64,000 nt of DNA from Atopsyche davidsoni (Eukaryota; Arthropoda; Insecta; Trichoptera; Hydrobiosidae). Each line of letters starts with the position of its first letter. Position 1 is the first letter of the stretch. The notes beneath the pieces are model-generated. The model was not told the DNA's origin, did not search any database, and saw only the letters and a list, made by a program, of their open reading frames with translations. This document shows positions 46,701-56,560 of this stretch, piece after piece. The position numbers were made by a program, and so were the translations under genes. Where the stretch lies: NCBI GenBank assembly GCA_022113835.1, contig JAILWY010000027.1:3164501-3228500 (forward strand), written 5' to 3'.

Positions 46701-47025
46701 TCCGCTGGCCGCGCTGGCAGCCCGCGATGTCCCTTCGCCGCTTAAACTTGCGAGTCGGGACGCGCCCACCAGGAAGCCGCCGCCCCGGCCGCCCGACGCT
46801 ACTTGCCGCCGCCCCGGCCGCCCCGACGCACTTGTCGCCGCCCCGGCTGCACCGTCGCCCGACGCCATCGTCGCTCCACCGCCGTCTTCGTCGCCTCCGT
46901 CTACGCCAAGCCCGACGCTCGCCCGCACATCCGCCGACGCCGGAAAAACGGACAGCCGACGTGGATCAGGAGTATGGCAGAGCCCTACTGGGGGAGTGTA
47001 CCGGACGTCGGCAAAGCGTTTTTGA
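43780..47025 (+). CDS. Gag-like repetitive protein of the LTR element, 1081 residues
   Basis: I chose ATG 43780 (MPSTRSCANA) because it is the first ATG in the open frame; the frame extends further upstream only with a non-ATG start. The stop lies 29 bp inside the 3' LTR. Residues about 30-66 form a charged coiled coil (ENRQMRRELEEARREVRELK), as expected near the N-terminus of a structural Gag. About 230-316 is a run of DGR/DGRH/DRR short repeats. About 317-564 holds eight 31-residue repeats (HTGEPPHGPFPAAMAARGVP...). About 566-997 holds twelve 36-residue repeats (RDVPPPTGLAERDAPFVDAA...). A Pro-rich tail follows. I see no CCHC knuckle, protease or polymerase motif. Its role as particle or RNA-binding protein is inferred. 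The repeats are too regular to tell which parts are functional. Confidence 0.7.
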   Translation: MPSTRSCANAAAEGRAGSDSGSESSRNSDRITAENRQMRRELEEARREVRELKSQRNALEAANAAQTATRGSAAATGPSASPARAALTSPHKHTERIHSNDTHRQTAAWVSQQTDPVARIMTAVTDAMRQFSDSQNPRQDIARAYPGTSPLHRTAEEPAIEFPMSSPLHRTADKPAMMYVQSDSAARVSPPPHHIPAYPDSRGMRQMEASTARQSSIKVAGNLNDPERVDGRHKDDGRHDGRHDGRHDGRQEGGRQGGRQGGRQEDGRQDGRQDGRGDRRQDGRDVCREDGRKDRRQDGREDGRGYRRDDRRDGAMHTGEPPHGPFPAAMAAQGVPSSHELASREASHTGEPPHGPFPAAMAARGVPSSHELASREASHTGEPPHGPFPAAMAARGVPSSHELASREASHTGEPPHGPFPAAMAARGVPSSHELASREASHTGEPPPGPFPAAMAARGVPSSHELASREASHTGEPPPGPFPAAMAARGVPSSHELASREASHTGEPPHGPFPAAMAARGVPSSLGVASREAPHNGEPSPGPLPAAMAARDVPPPTGLAGRDAPSIDAAPAREPPSAPPLAALAARDVPPPTGLAERDAPFVDAAPARETPIAPPLAALASRDVPPPTGLAERDAPFIDAAPARETPIAPPLAALASRDVPPPTGLAERDAPFVDAAPARETPIAPPLAALASRDVPPPTGLAERDAPFVDAAPARETPIAPPLAALASRDVPPPTGLAERDAPFVDAAPARETPIAPPLAALASRDVPPPTGLAERDAPFVDAAPARETPIAPPLAALASRDVPPPTGLAERDAPFVDAAPARETPIAPPLAALASRDVPPPTGLAERDAPFVDAAPARETPIAPPLAALASRDVPPPTGLAERDAPFVDAAPARETPIAPPLAALASRDVPPPTGLAERDAPFVDAAPARETPIAPPLAALASRDVPPPTGLAERDAPFIDAARARETPIAPPLAALAARDVPSPLKLASRDAPTRKPPPRPPDATCRRPGRPDALVAAPAAPSPDAIVAPPPSSSPPSTPSPTLARTSADAGKTDSRRGSGVWQSPTGGVYRTSAKRF
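44475..44725 (+). repeat. Short coding minisatellite (12 bp and multiples)
   Basis: GATGGCCGACACGATGGCCG and variants (CAGGATGGCCGA, GAGGATGGCCGC) repeat with 12-15 bp spacing. They encode DGRH, DGRQ and DRR in the gag-like frame. Spacing stays a multiple of three, so the frame is kept. Confidence 0.85.
44728..45471 (+). repeat. 93 bp coding minisatellite, 8 copies
   Basis: CACACCGGGGAGCCGCCGCA starts at 44728 and every 93 bp to 45286, with an eighth, diverged unit (CACAACGGGG) at 45379. Units differ by few bases, for example CAT to CCT (His to Pro) in units 5 and 6. It encodes a 31-residue repeat. Unit length is a multiple of three. Confidence 0.95.
45475..46770 (+). repeat. 108 bp coding minisatellite, 12 copies
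   Basis: The phrase (A/G)TCGATGCCGCGCCTGCCAGG starts at 45475, 45583, 45691, 45799, 45907, 46015, 46123, 46231, 46339, 46447, 46555 and 46663, always 108 bp apart. The middle copies look identical. It encodes a 36-residue Pro/Ala-rich repeat. The end of the 93 bp array grades into the start of this one, as if both derive from one older unit. Confidence 0.95.
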
Positions 47026-47257
47026 CGCTGGCCTCACGACGGTGGACGACTGCCTTTTTTATGTTCCCACCGGCACGTTGGCAGCATTGTGGCTAACTTC
47101 ATGAACCATATTGTTACTATCTTCATGTGCAATAAAATGACAGTTGAGAGTCAGAATACGAATACAAAACGATGGCGGTTTGAGTTAACCTCTCCCTTCC
47201 CGGCACACATCCAAATCCCCATCAATTACAGTCTTTGTGCCAGAAAAGTCTGGTACA
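46997..47257 (+). repeat. 3' LTR
   Basis: Identical to 43333-43593 by eye over 261 bp. It is preceded by the purine tract at 46990-46996 and followed by the second TCCAT copy. It contains the stop of the gag-like frame at 47023-47025. Confidence 0.92.
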
Positions 47258-47759
47258 TCCATTATACTTTGGAATAATTTTAAGCATGCTATGTTGGCAT
47301 CTTCAAGTAGAGTAAGTGACTCATAGCACAAGTAATTAGATTAAAACATGCCAATCTAGCATCATGGTTAAAAATAATTTTAAAAAATGGGAAGAACGCT
47401 AAAAACTTCTGTTAAAGGGTTAGGCACTATTTATACGATGGGAAAAAATATGTAACTAATTGCTGTGAACTACAAACATATGTAAAAGTTGTATATTTTC
47501 ATGAACACAGTTTTGTGGCGTGTTCTGATTTATTTCACTCGGGTTTCAGTTCCATTATTCAATTTATTTATTTAGCATTTTTTCAAAGCCTGAATTATAA
47601 ATCATTTCTCTCCCGCGGCTCGCGGCTCGCTCGCCGGCTGCACCCTGATTGGTCGTTACTTCGCTCAGTACACCAGACCTGAAGAAATCACAAAGCTGCC
47701 TACACGCGCTTCAACACAATACAGACATTAACCTTAACTTCTCCTAAAAGTGCCTCTTC

Positions 47760-47886
47760 TCATAGGAGGTTGGTCATCATCTCACTGAACATAGCTCTAT
47801 CCTGTGCCAGATTTATTAGTTCGTCTGTGCTCCCGATTTTCAACCTCTGTTGCAATTTCAGTATCCATGTATTTTTTTTTCTTTCT
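47760..47886 (-). pseudogene. Non-LTR retrotransposon C-terminal tail fragment
   Basis: The minus-strand frame reads KKNTWILKLQQRLKIGSTDE, then LINLAQDRAMFSEMMTNLL and a stop. It has the W..(K/N)L ... ST.EL...AQDR pattern of reverse transcriptase tails and is similar to the remnant at 41681-41800. It is too short for function. Confidence 0.5.
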
Positions 47887-47958
47887 AATGCCTCTTTTTC
47901 AAGTTGCAGTAAGATATATTTGTTATCTCCGCAGTCCATATGAAATTATCTCCGCAGG

Positions 47959-48180
47959 TTCCACTTGATGACCGACAACACATGCCCTTGTGATGATATT
48001 ACTCCACAAACAGTGATCCACCTTGTAAGTTCATGCCCCATCTTTAGCCTTCAGAGACACCAACTGGAGAGCCTAGTGAGCCTGGAGTCAGTGGCGAGAC
48101 ACCCACAGATGATGAAATCACTGGATGGCTTCTTGAAGCGTGTCATCAGAACCATAAAGAGGATAAACCAGGGGGTTTAG
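47959..48180 (+). pseudogene. Non-LTR retrotransposon C-terminal fragment with C-x-C-x9-H-x4-C cluster
   Basis: The frame reads CPCDDITPQTVIHLVSSCPI, then FSLQRHQLES, ending KRINQGV and TAG. The Cys/Cys/His/Cys cluster followed by CP is typical of the last domain of Jockey/CR1-like retrotransposon proteins (QT..HL...CP). Compared with the copy at 63079-63324, it lacks a block after HQLES. No catalytic domain is nearby. Confidence 0.5.
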
Positions 48181-48489
48181 CTTTAGTCACTCCCATGTAT
48201 AGCACAATTTCGCTTGACTAGTTTGGAAAATTTCCCCTAATTGTGATGGCAAACCTTGTACATAACAAGCAAGGTACCAAATCTACTAAAAAAAAAAGAT
48301 ATATTTGTTATTTCTAAAAATATGGCCCAAATAATATATCTGAAATCTTTTTTAGTATCGTCAGTAGAAAGAAGCAATTAGTAATTAATTCTGTTTTGCA
48401 TTGTTCTGCCTAAAAAAGAAGGCTTAATAATGCCATTGCCTGGTCACTGTTTAGTTGTCGACTGTGTTGAAGTGCGTGTAGGCAGCTTA

Positions 48490-50690
48490 CATTATACGAG
48501 AATATACAATTTCTTCGTTTTTCATTAGTGTTATAAAAAGTTATCTGAAATCTGAGTACACGCGTGGAGAATGGCGAGACCAGCGTAGATTTCGTGCAGT
48601 TGATAAAAAAAATAATAAACTTTGACAAATACACATTTAAAAAAAAAAATAAAGAATTGTAATAACAAAATTTTGTAGCGTGTGCAATTTGTTTTTTTTT
48701 TTCAACCACTTGCTTTTAAGAAGCTGTTTGCTGCTACAAGCAACTGAACTTTTTCATCTATTATTTTATTAATTATTTCAATACTATCAACTATTGTGAA
48801 GAATTCGAATATTGCTTATATCGCAGTAAAAAATGTAGTGTTGAATTTTTTTTATATATACACCAAATCACCAATATACTATAATTTATTTTTGCTTATA
48901 ATTAACTAGAAAAGAAACAATTTAACTGTGAAAAAAGCTTTAATTTGTAGTGCTAAGCGTTACTTACCGATGGTGGGATTTCAGGTTTGACTGTGGATAG
49001 AGTTTTTGAAGCTGTAAAAATATATTAATCAATAACTCCAGATGAAACCCGGTTGATTGATTATTTTTATGTATTATCATGTTTATTTTTTAGTTAAATG
49101 ATGGGAGCTCACATTTTTAAGTATCTTTAAACTTTGAATACTTTCTGAGTTTTAAAAAGTAAAGGTACTCACAAAATTGAGATGTATGAGAAATATCTAT
49201 CTATGAGATAGATAAATTATATGTGTTGTATTCATTAAAAATCTTTGGGTCGAGTCATATAGTAATTTATATATACATCACAGTATTCACGTTATTCAGT
49301 AAATATTTTCCACTTTCATTACTGTCCAAAATAACTGAAAAACAATTTTCCGCTGACATTGTGAAACCCACCCCAGATGCTCGGGATTCAGGAGTACCAA
49401 CACAGGGATGACAAGAAAATAACAAATCTTTATCCACTGCCACCCTCGCGATTGTACGAAACTCTCCCCTTCTGAGCGTTATATACCCCGCCGGGTATTT
49501 ACTTGATATATAAAAATGTTTTTTACATAACTTTACGAGTGGAATCAAACCTACGAGAGGATGCAGCTGAAAATATAAAAAAGGGATGTATTTTGGTAAA
49601 TTGTGGTACACTTGTATAGTAGTATTTTTTAAACAAATGGTACGTTTAATATGCACCTTGAGTGAAATCACCGCCACGTGAGTATTTTTTAAAACCCCAC
49701 TAAGACTAACCGTCTTACCACAAATAAACAAGTTAAAAGTGACTCATATTCTACTAGAGATAGAATTCCTGAAATAAACAAAATTTTAATATAATTGTAG
49801 AAGCACTCATATTTGTCAGTATTGTATGAAATTTTTCTGTTATAAAAAAACTGCCTTTATATAAGCTGATATCTTATTGCTCAATCAAAAATTTACAAAT
49901 TATTTGCTAATATCTTTCGTGTTTTGTAAATTAATCGAGAAATTTAATAACGTTTGGATCCGTGGGATATTTACGAGTTTTAATAAATAGTAAATATTGC
50001 TGAAAAAATATTAAATTAATTAAAAATTTCGTGTTGAAATGATTACTTTCTAGTCATGAAATGACAATGCATGTGTTGTACGTAACTCGGATTCTCTTTT
50101 TTTCTAAATTCTTAATCAACAAATGATTAATTATACACGCTTTTAATTGCATGTAATTATAATTTCAATAAAAAAATTAACATTAATTACCCTAACTGTA
50201 AATCTTTTTTTATGAATAAGCTTCCTTTGTTTGGAGTTAATATTAAAAAAAACCCATGCATGTCTACTCAGTGATTTTGAAAAGGAAGTACAAATGTACG
50301 AAGATTAATTTATTATATTTATATGTGCCTGTAGAAAAATGTGAAGGTTTTAATTAAACCGTAAAGAAACTTGATTTTATTCAAACGACTCAAGAGCTGA
50401 AGTGTTATAATAATGTATGAAATTTTTGTCCATGAATTATACTGTGTAGACTTTCGGTAAATTTATTTCAGCCTCAACTTGATACTTTAAATTTTGCTTG
50501 AACTTTTTAAATGAAATTAAAGCTTGTGTGGCATTGTTTCTAAATACTTATTATTTTGCAAGATACTATTTGATGTTGGTTAAAAATAAAATAATAAATC
50601 AATATAAAATAACTGAGAGAGTGATTTTAGAATGTTTTATCTCATAATGATTAAATTGATTCAAAGTTCTTTGCATGTATTTAATTAAAA
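48490..50690. other. AT-rich DNA without recognised genes
   Basis: Mostly AT-rich. A slightly richer patch lies at 49360-49500. Open frames here lack family features. No RNA gene or repeat is supported. Confidence 0.45.
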
Positions 50691-50699
50691 ATTCCATTA

Positions 50700-50950
50700 C
50701 ATCTGGTGAACGTACCCCACAAGTAGTGACAGGGTAAAGCACTGAGCATCCCCCATCATCACTTGCTGGACGGTCCAGCATCCAACAGAGAGTGACGGAG
50801 GGCGGAGGGAGACAGGAGCGATAAGACACAAAGGATCACGTGTTGATTGGGGACTCGGGGTGAATTAGGACAGGCAATATTCGAGAGTGACCAACCCCTT
50901 TTTGTATCACCCTCCCCCCAACCCCCGAATCGACCTACCAGGCTGACTGT
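50700..50950. other. GC-richer island
   Basis: AGAGTGACGGAGGGCGGAGG near 50790 and a C-rich run CACCCTCCCCCCAACCCCCG near 50910 sit within AT-rich DNA. No coding sequence is recognised. It is a candidate conserved element. Confidence 0.28.
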
Positions 50951-51489
50951 TTTTCCGATATAGTGGTGCCTTTGTCAAAAGTGTTTTCAAAACTTCGCTT
51001 TTATCACATTCAATATTGGTTATAGCAACATTGTAATTTGTCACTAATTTGACAATATATTCCACGTCCTCTTAAATATCTTAAAATTTATATTTCTTGA
51101 ATTTTTTTATATATATATTTATTTATATTATCAATGATTGCAATCGCTTATTGAAATTTACTGCCTTAATAACAAATAATGCGTTTTTAGATAAAAAAAT
51201 TATAAATATTTAAATTTTCAAATATTTTAGCTCCGATTTAAATCTTGTTTTTGGATTTAGATAATACTTTTTTTACATTTCATATATAATATAAACTCAC
51301 GGTACAAATTATTGAAAAAAAACTTATGGTCGTAACTAGGATATATGTATTTTTTACATTTTAAGCTTCGGGTGGGTTTTTTTTTTTTTTTCATTTTATT
51401 TTTAATAATACAATTACCACTATCATTTTAATTGGGTCAAATATTCAATTAAATTTATAAGAAGGGCCTAATTATTTTCATTGTATTGT

Positions 51490-51725
51490 TTTTCCGGCCC
51501 GCATATTGGGCGACACTAAGGGATGGGATTGAAGGCATTAGCACCGCTTGGGGGTAGTTTTGGGGATGAATCTTGTTTTATTACTGCTCAGCCCGACTCA
51601 CAGAGGATATGGGGAGGCTTTTATTTAATTTGAGAAAAGAGCTTTCGGCTTGCAAGGGAGGAAAGGCAAGGGCATTGACGTATATAAGCGTCAGCCACTA
51701 CGAAGTGTGTACTTTATTGAATTCT
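51490..51725. promoter_or_regulatory. Island with a TATATAA motif
   Basis: A balanced-composition stretch of 230 bp ends with GACGTATATAAGCGTCAGCC near 51677, in which GACG(TATATAAG)CGTC is a near-palindrome around a TATA-like core. No open frame of note follows. It is either a core promoter for an unseen noncoding transcript or an enhancer. Confidence 0.3.
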
Positions 51726-52860
51726 TAAAAATAGTACTATCAATAAAAGTTTTTACTTTTTAATGTCCCACTTATTGATTATTTGTATTTAATAAATCCA
51801 TATTTTAAATCCATTGAGGTATATTTTGGGCACATTCATCAGAAACGACGAAAAAATTAATCATTTTTAAAACTATTTATAGGTGGGGTTTGAAGTAACC
51901 GCGTTGGTTTTAAAACATTGTTGCGACCTACCAATTTAGCAATTAAAAGTATATTTAAGAAATAATCAAAAATATTTTTTAAATTAGAATTTAATACGCA
52001 GAAGTCAAAGGCTTTATTGTAATATAAAAAATATGTACCGAGGCTTTCTCATATTGAAATCGTGATAATTTTTTCGTCTCTCCCACTTAAAGGTTTAATT
52101 GATTTTTTTTTAATTTTTTACTTTTAATAAATAAGCAATTTCAATTAAATATTTTAAAATGGATGGAAAGGTGGAATCAGCATCAAGATGGTGGTACATC
52201 CACTTCTGGGTAATGAAGGGTTGCTCAAGAAGTTCTATATTGGTGTTTGATCTATTTTAACACATTCTGTATTTTTCTTGTAGTAAGAAAATAATCTATT
52301 GAAAGCATTTATATGAGAAATTTTATAACATTTAGAAATCAATTATATTTTTTAACACTTAACGATCCTTTATTGTTTCTACATTTATATCTACCAAAAT
52401 CTTAATAAAATAACTCCGGAATATTGTTGAGAATATTATTGTAAGGATGGGTTGAATATTTTCAATAATTTACAAAAAAAAATTCATTCAAAACTTACTT
52501 ACTACTAAATAATATATATTAAAGTATACAATACGTCTTCATACAGTCACCCGCATGAAAATGTCGTGGTCTCTTTTATTACAAAAATACTTTCAAGCGT
52601 TATGTTATAATTGAAGTACTCATATGTTGTATAAATATAAATTGAAACTACTGACATTTTTTACAGAAAATTCTACAGCAAAAAAAAAACTTTCAATGTA
52701 TCAGTTTATAACTCAATTTTCTCATAAACAGTATAATTTAATTAATATGTCTATATTTTTATCAACAACCTTAAGTAAGTTAGATGATTTAAAAGTAATT
52801 GAGACTTTATAAATATTATAGATTCATCAAAATATCTTAAACGCGCAATAATAACGTCTG
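51726..52860. other. AT-rich DNA without recognised features
   Basis: No gene, repeat or RNA is supported on either strand. Confidence 0.45.
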
Positions 52861-52869
52861 AATCCAGAA

Positions 52870-53155
52870 ATTTAGATAGATCGTCACGCACTCGTGATTG
52901 TGACTGTACTCTGAGCACTTCATCGCCCGTGTCCATTGTCGGTTTTTTCACAGTCCGAAGGCTGCAGGTAGTTGTGTCTCCATTAATAAAGTCGTCAGGC
53001 ACTGTGCTGTCTGATTAGAACATCGCATTGTACATTGTAAGAGTGACACTCCGAACTCCGGAGGCCGAACAGGTGACTTCATCTCAGAGGTGAAACTTCT
53101 GTCATAAAGCGGATCTTCTCAGTCTTCAGATCCCGCCAGTTACATACGATGCAAA
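52870..53155. other. Less AT-rich island
   Basis: Balanced composition over about 285 bp (CACTCCGAACTCCGGAGGCC near 53048). Short frames on both strands are unrecognised. It is a candidate conserved noncoding element. Confidence 0.28.
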
Positions 53156-53212
53156 ACAACTGAAAAAATAACGCTTATTAGCCAGCGAAATCATATTATT
53201 TGAGGTGTGTTT

Positions 53213-53620
53213 TTAAGCTGCCTCTGCACACTGCAGTACTACTAAAAATAGTACGTACTAATAGCGTCGTTTTATTTTGAGTTTTTATCATGATGCTTAC
53301 AAGCCGGAAAATAAGACGTTGGTTTACCAATGACATGTTTTTTTAGTTGCCTATGCAATTATCTAATAGCTGCATATTATAATATTTTGGTTTTTTTCAA
53401 GATTCCTACAAACGCTGCGGTTAAACCGAGAACCGAATGATAACTAGCCAATATAGTACTAATTAGGTGTTTTTAAACTGCACACACTAGCTACAACACA
53501 ACTGAAATCATAATCATAATTACCCAATGACGTTTACTTATTTTTTTAATGTTTTTTTAGCTACTTATACAATTGAAATACAACTCATAAACATTAATAA
53601 GACCATAGTATCTTCGTAAG
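53213..53620. repeat. Cluster of degenerate GCCTACACG-family copies
   Basis: Three to four decayed copies follow each other: AAGCTGCCTCTGCACACTGC at 53215 with ACTAATAGCGTCGTTTTATT; CCTACAAACGCTGCGGTTAA near 53405 with GATAACTAGCCAATATAGTA; AAACTGCACACACTAGCTAC near 53477 with ATTACCCAATGACG; and a last trace near 53558. All are in the same orientation, so this is an old tandem or a hot spot of insertion. Confidence 0.5.
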
Positions 53621-54619
53621 CTTTTTTTTATTTTACTCATTATTTTCTTAGGTTCTTTGTGTATGGCAGGTATGATGTATAGATCCAATATTTCAGATTT
53701 TTACTCGTCGTTTCATATCTGTACCCAATACACATTGTTAAAATACATATAAAATTTTCTATGCAATAGTATTTTTAGAGCATTCATTAGTATCTTTAAA
53801 TCGGAAATTCCAATTCTACATTCCACAATATTTACAATATATTTATACAAACCCTGACGCCCCTCGACAGCTGTTTTTTTCATTCTTTCTACGAGACGCT
53901 GGCTGCATCAACTATCAATCTTCCAGTTTAAAAATGCATTTATTAAGGCATTCTCAAATCCTAAAATAATACGACGACATGCCTCTAAGTCTACTTTTTA
54001 TCTAAACAGAAATTCTAGCTTAGAGTGTTTTTTTGAAACTCCACAATGCCGCCTTCTTATATATATGTATATGCGACTGTTTTACATGCCTTTTGTATTA
54101 GATTTATAAAGCAAACGGTCGTATTTACATATATACGAGAGGGTAGCATTGTGTATTATAATGTCTTTTAAAATTACAATTATTATAATATTAATCTCAA
54201 ATATATTATAATCGGCTTGCTCGTTTAAGTCTTAAGTCTTTAAAATGTTAACACATTTCGTATAATTTTGTTTATTTACTATCAATTTAAAAATTATTTT
54301 AGCAGTTTTAAAAAAACAGACTTTTTTTATATAAAGAAAAAAAATTGTGAAATTAACATTATATGAAAAGCTATGTTTTGTTTATCATTTTTAAATGTAT
54401 TATATCAAGAAATTTTCTGCTTTTAAAGAATTAAGAATATTACGCTTATATCATCTATAGAAACATTCAATATCTCATGATAAAATAATACCATGACTAA
54501 TAAAAACCAGTCAAAATATGCTCGATATAACAGTGTAGTATTTAAAATTTTGAAGTTGTAATTAAGCAATATTTAAATACTTTTAAAATTATATCAAATT
54601 TTCACAAGTCTTGTTTGCG

Positions 54620-54910
54620 GATGACGCGATTATTTTTAGTTCTTGAAAGCTCGCCGGTCGATGCATTTTGACGGGGCTCCGTTCTTTTTGTCGTTACTTC
54701 TGCGAGGTAGACAGTTCCGTAATAAATGTAGTTCTATTGAATAGTCGAGGCGGGCGACCATTCAAATATCTTCTTTTGAGAAATTTCCAAACATCCTTAC
54801 TAGGTAGTCTCAAATAATTAATGATTCCCCCACAAAAAAAAAAAACCCGCCGGCTCCGCGGGCCACATGTCTCTCGTGCAATTTTGAAGCGAACGGATAA
54901 TTAATCACCC
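54620..54910. other. Less AT-rich island with CCGCGG core
   Basis: CGCCGGCTCCGCGGGCCACA near 54848 and CGGATAATTAATCACCCGAG near 54894, the latter with a TAATTAAT homeodomain-type site. No gene is recognised. It is a candidate Hox-complex enhancer. Confidence 0.3.
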
Positions 54911-54939
54911 GAGATAAGAGTGTACCTTTTCAAAATTAG

Positions 54940-55710
54940 AAAATTAGACCAAGTCTCACATATGGGCGAAGGGACGAACTCCTTTTCAGGCCAACAAAGC
55001 ACAAAGAAGCGACTAAATGCCGGCTTACTCGGCCATATTCATTTATATGCACTCAATTATGCTTAAAATGCGTATTATAAATTACAATCATAACTAGTTT
55101 TTATTGAAGTTTAAAACGTTGTTATAAAATATTCGGGAGACGAAAAATGCCTACGAGACGCAAGTGATACAAGAAGACGAAAATATATATAAAATTAATC
55201 CACGTCCCGTATTTGGGCAAAGGGACAACTTCTAGCCCAGCAAAGCACAAAGAAGCAACTAAATGCCGGCTTACTTGTTTATATTATTATATTCATTTGT
55301 ATGATTAAAATACGTTTTATAAGTTACAGTCATAACGAGACGCAATTGGCACAAGAACAAGAAAATAATATGTAAAATTAAGCCACGTTTCACATTTGGG
55401 CAAAGGAACACTTTTAGGCCAAAAAAGCACTAAGAAGCAACTAAATGCCGGCTTTCTTAGTTATATTAATTTATATGATTAAAGTATTATTTGTAAATTA
55501 CAATCATAACTAGTTTGTATTGAAGTTAAAAGCGTTGGTTATAAATTATTTGGGAGACGAGAAAATACACACGAGAAGCAAGTGGTACAAGAACAAGAAA
55601 ATACTTCACCTTTTCAAAATATAGGCAAAGGACCAACTTCTATTCAAACTATGATTTTTACGAGACGGCAAAAGTCTTGCGAGAATCAACTGGGACAAGA
55701 ACCCACATTT
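54940..55710. repeat. Degenerate tandem repeat, about 4 copies of 190-250 bp
   Basis: Near 54965, 55213, 55397 and 55620 the phrase GGGCAAAGG(G/A)(A/C)(C/A)AACTT... recurs. The first three copies continue with CAAAGCACAAAGAAGCAACT and AAATGCCGGCTTAC-like text. Between copies, CGAGACGCAAGTGATACAAG-type phrases also repeat (near 55152, 55337, 55571, 55660). Copies have diverged and differ in length. Confidence 0.75.
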
Positions 55711-55799
55711 CCTGGATATTGCAGCCTGGTTCTGTATACAATTGGACCACTGCGGCTATGTAACTGTGAGAATTCGAAGCCTAAATGGTAGGCAAACAT

Positions 55800-56150
55800 G
55801 CATACCAACTATTTCACTACGAGGAGGCTATTTGCTATTACCTTTGACGAGTATTTAAACTTGGTTTTGCAGTATTACTAAGCATCGCATTTGTGCAACC
55901 AGATATAAAATAAAACAGTACTTAATTTATGTTAATACATCGATGAATAAATATCATTACGGTCTAGATGACAGCCTTAACATCAATTGATCACTGAATG
56001 CATTTTGTTAATCTGTGCTTAATAAAACAATAAAGACTGAATCAATCAATCGGTCCAATGAATATTTAAGAGTGATTGATTTTTTTTTCAGTTTGTAGAC
56101 CAAACAGCTGCATGTATAATAATTCGCACGCCTAAACGGTAGCACATTCC
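55800..56150. other. AT-rich DNA without recognised features
   Basis: Nothing supported on either strand. Confidence 0.4.
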
Positions 56151-56164
56151 GAAAAAGGTTCTTA

Positions 56165-56560
56165 TGTAAAGTGTGCTAAGGGTGGCAGCCTTCATAACGG
56201 CAAAACGTTTCAGCAAAATAAACACACAAAGAGTTAAAGCGGCCAAACAAAGGCACCAGCAGCCGATCTGCGTGACTTCCGACAGACAAAAGCGTCGCCA
56301 TTTTGTAAAGAAACTGCATTCGAGCTTCAAAATGTCCGCCATATATCAGCTTGGGTTGTATAATTGCATTAGCAGCCCACAAAGCGCAGAAATAATAGGC
56401 AAATTTTGCCGAAATCGCTACTCAAAGGGTTTTGCGAGTCTCGTGTGTCCAGGGTCATAAATCTTTGCATCTTTTTTTGTACGTGCGAAGTGCATTGTTG
56501 CTGAGTGCATTTTTTGCAACTACTGCACAGAAGTCTCGCAAACTCAGCGTGAAGATTCTA
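56165..56560. other. Long balanced-composition island, candidate conserved element
   Basis: Nearly 400 bp with CpGs (CCGATCTGCGTGACTTCCGA near 56262, CGACAGACAAAAGCGTCGCC near 56279) and a TCATAAATC site near 56454. Frames on both strands are open for 70-95 codons but show no domain and no conserved-looking pattern. It is a regulatory candidate by composition. Confidence 0.3.

Larger units (their letters stand above)
43328..47262 (+). mobile_element. Complete, recent gag-only LTR retrotransposon with TCCAT target duplication
   Basis: The element runs 43333-47257. LTRs of 261 bp (43333-43593 and 46997-47257) are identical as far as I can see. They start with TGTACCGGAC and end with GTCTGGTACA, so TG...CA ends are present. 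TCCAT is duplicated at 43328-43332 and 47258-47262. TGG follows 2 bp after the left LTR, where a primer-binding site should start, and a purine run GGGGGAG (46990-46996) touches the right LTR. The interior carries one long open frame and no reverse transcriptase, integrase, RNase H or protease. It is therefore non-autonomous, of the TR-GAG type (terminal repeats plus a gag-like frame), and depends on enzymes from elsewhere. The 5 bp duplication and leader style suggest a BEL/Pao or Gypsy helper; I lean to BEL/Pao without proof. Confidence 0.88.
47691..48489. mobile_element. Composite element with GCCTACACG-type ends enclosing two non-LTR retrotransposon tails
   Basis: The left end CAAAGCTGCCTACACGCGCT, then TCAACACA, is mirrored at the right end. 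The right end, reverse-complemented, reads TAAGCTGCCTACACGCACTT, then CAACACAG. The interior holds, on the minus strand, a reverse transcriptase tail fragment and, on the plus strand, a second tail with a CCHC-like cluster. The 8 bp flanks (AGAAATCA, CATTATAC) do not match, so no target duplication is visible. The same interior cassette recurs at 62676-63410. Confidence 0.6.

Noticed and set aside
44380..46928. Long minus-strand frames and a second plus-strand frame within the LTR element
   Set aside because: They exist because the 93 and 108 bp units have no stops in several frames. Only the frame starting MPSTRSCANA continues through the unique 5' part with a coiled coil and an ATG just after the leader.
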